Shown here piece after piece: positions 61,621 to 64,000 of a stretch of 64,000 nt of DNA. The first letter of the stretch is position 1. Each line of letters starts with the position of its first letter. Made by a program: the position numbers and the translations under genes. Below the pieces are notes generated by a model. That model was given only the letters and a program-made list of their open reading frames with translations. It was not told the origin of the DNA and made no database searches. The DNA comes from Hyperoodon ampullatus (taxonomy: Eukaryota > Chordata > Mammalia > Artiodactyla > Ziphiidae), in NCBI GenBank assembly GCA_949752795.1, contig OX457062.1:95097777-95161776 (forward strand), read 5' to 3'.

Positions 61621-63229
61621 ATCCCAGGAAGCGTTCCTAAACTACCCCGCCCCTCAAATCACTCTCGCCTTTCGGTCTGATGGCTAGCACAGTTGAAACC
61701 AGAAAAGCTCAACCCTATTTTTTCTGCTGCCCTTGGTCACTCATGGTTGTTTTGTGTTCTACTCTCATCTACCCAACTGGACAATATTAGCTGCTTCTGA
61801 GCAGATACCATATCATGCCTGTGTCCCTATACTGTGTCCAGCACAATGCTGAGCACAAATATTCTAAACACATATCTGTTGTTAGACTGTGGATAAGGCC
61901 CAGGAAGCAGGCTATCTAGATATCTAGAATGACTTGAAATTTAGGCAAAGCTCCCTGAATCCCTCTTTCACCATCCCCCAGCGTTCTTTACTTTCTTTCC
62001 CTGTACGCTGCTTGTTTCTACCCTGGGAAGCTGTAGGACAAAGTGACTATTTGGTCACCACTCCTCTTTCTGTAGGCAAGGGGTGCAAATGAGGCAACCT
62101 GTATAAGGAAAGGGCGCTGGACCAGCTGTCAGAAGACCTGGGTTCGAGCTTCCTGTCTCAATGAGTTTGCTCAGCCTAGAAAAATATAACACCTATTAAC
62201 TATCTACTATATGCCAAGCACTGTTTTAAGTATCTTATATGTATAAAAACTCATTAACACAACAACCCTATTGAAGTAGGTACCATTATTACCCACTTCA
62301 CAGATGAGGAAATGGCCCAGATAGGTTAAGTAATTTACCCAAGATCAAAGCTAGAAAATGAAGGAGACAGAATTCAAAGCCAGGAAGCTTGGCTCCGTTC
62401 TCCTCCTACATCAGCCTGTCTTACCTCTTCATGTCTGATTCCTTCCTCCCCACAGACATCATATCCAAATACACAATACCCAAAGCATGTTTTATTGAGT
62501 AGCTATTTTGTCAGTTTCCTCCAATAAGCTGTGAGCTCCTAGAAAGCCTGGTCTGTGCTGTGTTCAGTTCTAACTGCAGGGCCACCACAGTAGGTTGTAC
62601 CTAATACAACCTCTTTTAATGTTTAAGTAAATCTGTTAACTTATTACTTTACTTTTAGACAAATCACCTAGCTTCTTTGAACCTATTTCCTTAAATGTGA
62701 AACAGGATACTAATATCACAGCAGTGGATGATGGATTCAACAGATCTGATTAGAAAGTTCCAACATGTACTAGCTATGTGACCTCAGGGAAGTTACTTAA
62801 GCCCGGGTTTCCCATGTAGCATGGGAATAATCATGCCTGTCTCATTGAACTGATTTATGGATTAAACCAGATAATGGATATTAAAATGTCTAGCATAACA
62901 CACCGCCAGAACTCAACAAGTGTTGGCTCTTCGTATCCTTGCTTCTAAGGATGAGATGATCTAAGCACGAATTCTACAAAAAGATCAACAAAAGGAAAGC
63001 CCGAAGGATTCCTAACCCTTCCTTTCATCGGGAGTCATAGTAAGAAGCAATCAGCAAATACCTGAGTATACATTGTAACGCAAAACACCGAATGAACCCT
63101 GAATGGTGTTCAAGAAAGGAGGGACCCAGATCCGGAACCTCCTAAGGACTCACAATGTGGTCGAAGAGATAAGACTCTGACGTGTTAAGACAACGACCAA
63201 AACAAAGCGCCGGATGGGGGAAAGCTGGA

Positions 63230-64000
63230 CAGGGAGAAATCCCAGGGGCAGGCGAAGCAGGGAAGACTTGCCCTAAGCGGTGAGGACCGGGCCCCCGGAG
63301 CACAGGTAGAATTCGGAGAGAAAGAAGGAGACCGTTCCGGCGGGTAAACCTCTCCCTCTCAGCCCCGCAGGCTTCCCCCAAGGCGTGGCGGCGACCGTGT
63401 CTCAGCGGCAGCGAAGCCCCAGACGGGAGGTTCGAGTCGATGTTGGGGGCAAGGCGCTGCAGGCACCAGGCAGACCAGCGTGGCCGAACAGCAAGAGGGA
63501 GCCTCGCCTAAGCGACCAGGGAAGAGCCTGGCCTCGGCTGCCAGCCCAAAGCCCAGCCCGACGCTGCCCGGCAGAGCCCGGAACCCGCACTTACCGTCGA
63601 TCAGTCTAATCGGCTCCGGGGTCTCTCCTGCTCTCCTCCCACCTCCCACCGTCTCCGGTAGGGCTCTTGAGCGACGGCCAACGACAGCCAATCGCCGTTC
63701 TCGGATCCCTCTAACAACCAATCGCCCCTGCGACTGACGGAACCCATGCGCGACCAAAACACGGAAGGGGCGGGAGTGAGAGGCGGCGGGACGCGCGGAA
63801 AGGTGCCGCTGCTGGCGCCGCCGATCTCCTGGCGTGGCGCAAGCGGGGATCCCTAGGGCCCGAATTCCCCCAACTGCGCAGGCTCGGCCCACGGCACCAA
63901 CTGGGCATGCGCAGAGCTCGGGCTGAGCGCAGAGAGGGGTCACCGACCTTGTGTTGGTTATCAAGCTAGCTGGCCGCGTGGGCGGTGAGGCGGAGGAACA
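63230..64000 (-). promoter_or_regulatory. HINFP: HINFP CpG-island promoter and non-coding exon 1
   Basis: CpG-rich block at the window end. On the minus strand exon 1 ends ...gatcgacg|gtaagt at 63595, which would splice to the acceptor before 58831. Two CCAAT boxes in the same sense lie at 63688-63692 and 63718-63722, 30 nt apart, the spacing favoured by NF-Y in cell-cycle promoters. No TATA box is seen. Transcription probably starts between 63610 and 63680. Confidence 0.75.

Noticed and set aside
63760..63800. Possible HINFP self-binding site in its own promoter
   Set aside because: GC-rich words such as gcgggacgcgcgg resemble the CGGAC core only loosely. No convincing match to the H4 element was found by eye.

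Overview
This is mammalian nuclear DNA, almost certainly from a cetacean or a close cetartiodactyl relative. The best evidence is the very large number of tRNA-derived SINEs of the CHR type. They begin with a 'gcttccctggtgg' box-A-like head, exist in a short form ending 'gcccgcgtaccgc(A)n' and a longer form ending 'acccaacgcagccaaaaataaata', and many have clear target-site duplications. There are no bacterial-style genes. All coding sequence is in spliced exons with GT-AG introns.

Five protein genes can be assembled exon by exon. Their order matches human 11q23.3 read in reverse: CCDC153/DRC12 (+, about 0.9-4.6 kb), PDZD3 (-, 6.2-9.9 kb), NLRX1 (-, 10.4-25.0 kb), ABCG4 (-, 28.9-42.2 kb) and HINFP (-, 53.4-63.9 kb). 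PDZD3 (503 aa), NLRX1 (973 aa), ABCG4 (646 aa) and HINFP (519 aa) join into complete open frames with consistent splice phases. CCDC153 and PDZD3 are tail to tail. PDZD3, NLRX1, ABCG4 and HINFP are all on the minus strand. NLRX1, ABCG4 and HINFP each have a CpG-island promoter with a non-coding first exon ending in a good donor site. PDZD3 has a small non-island promoter squeezed into about 0.5 kb between its ATG and the NLRX1 poly(A) signal.

The genes act in separate processes: the ciliary dynein regulatory complex (CCDC153), epithelial PDZ scaffolding (PDZD3), mitochondrial innate-immune regulation (NLRX1), sterol efflux (ABCG4) and histone H4 gene transcription (HINFP). They share position, not a pathway. 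The remaining sequence is introns and intergenic DNA: about 18 CHR/tRNA SINE copies, two L1 3' ends (one with its own target-site duplication and three SINEs nested in it), an old retroviral remnant in an NLRX1 intron, and many decayed MIR/L2 fragments.

The most notable observation is that CCDC153/DRC12 looks as if it is decaying. The expected start codon reads ATA, the expected exon-5 donor reads AT instead of GT, and several arginine positions have become TGG tryptophan codons, while the rest of the frame is still open. I saw no new biological system of the defence or operon kind.
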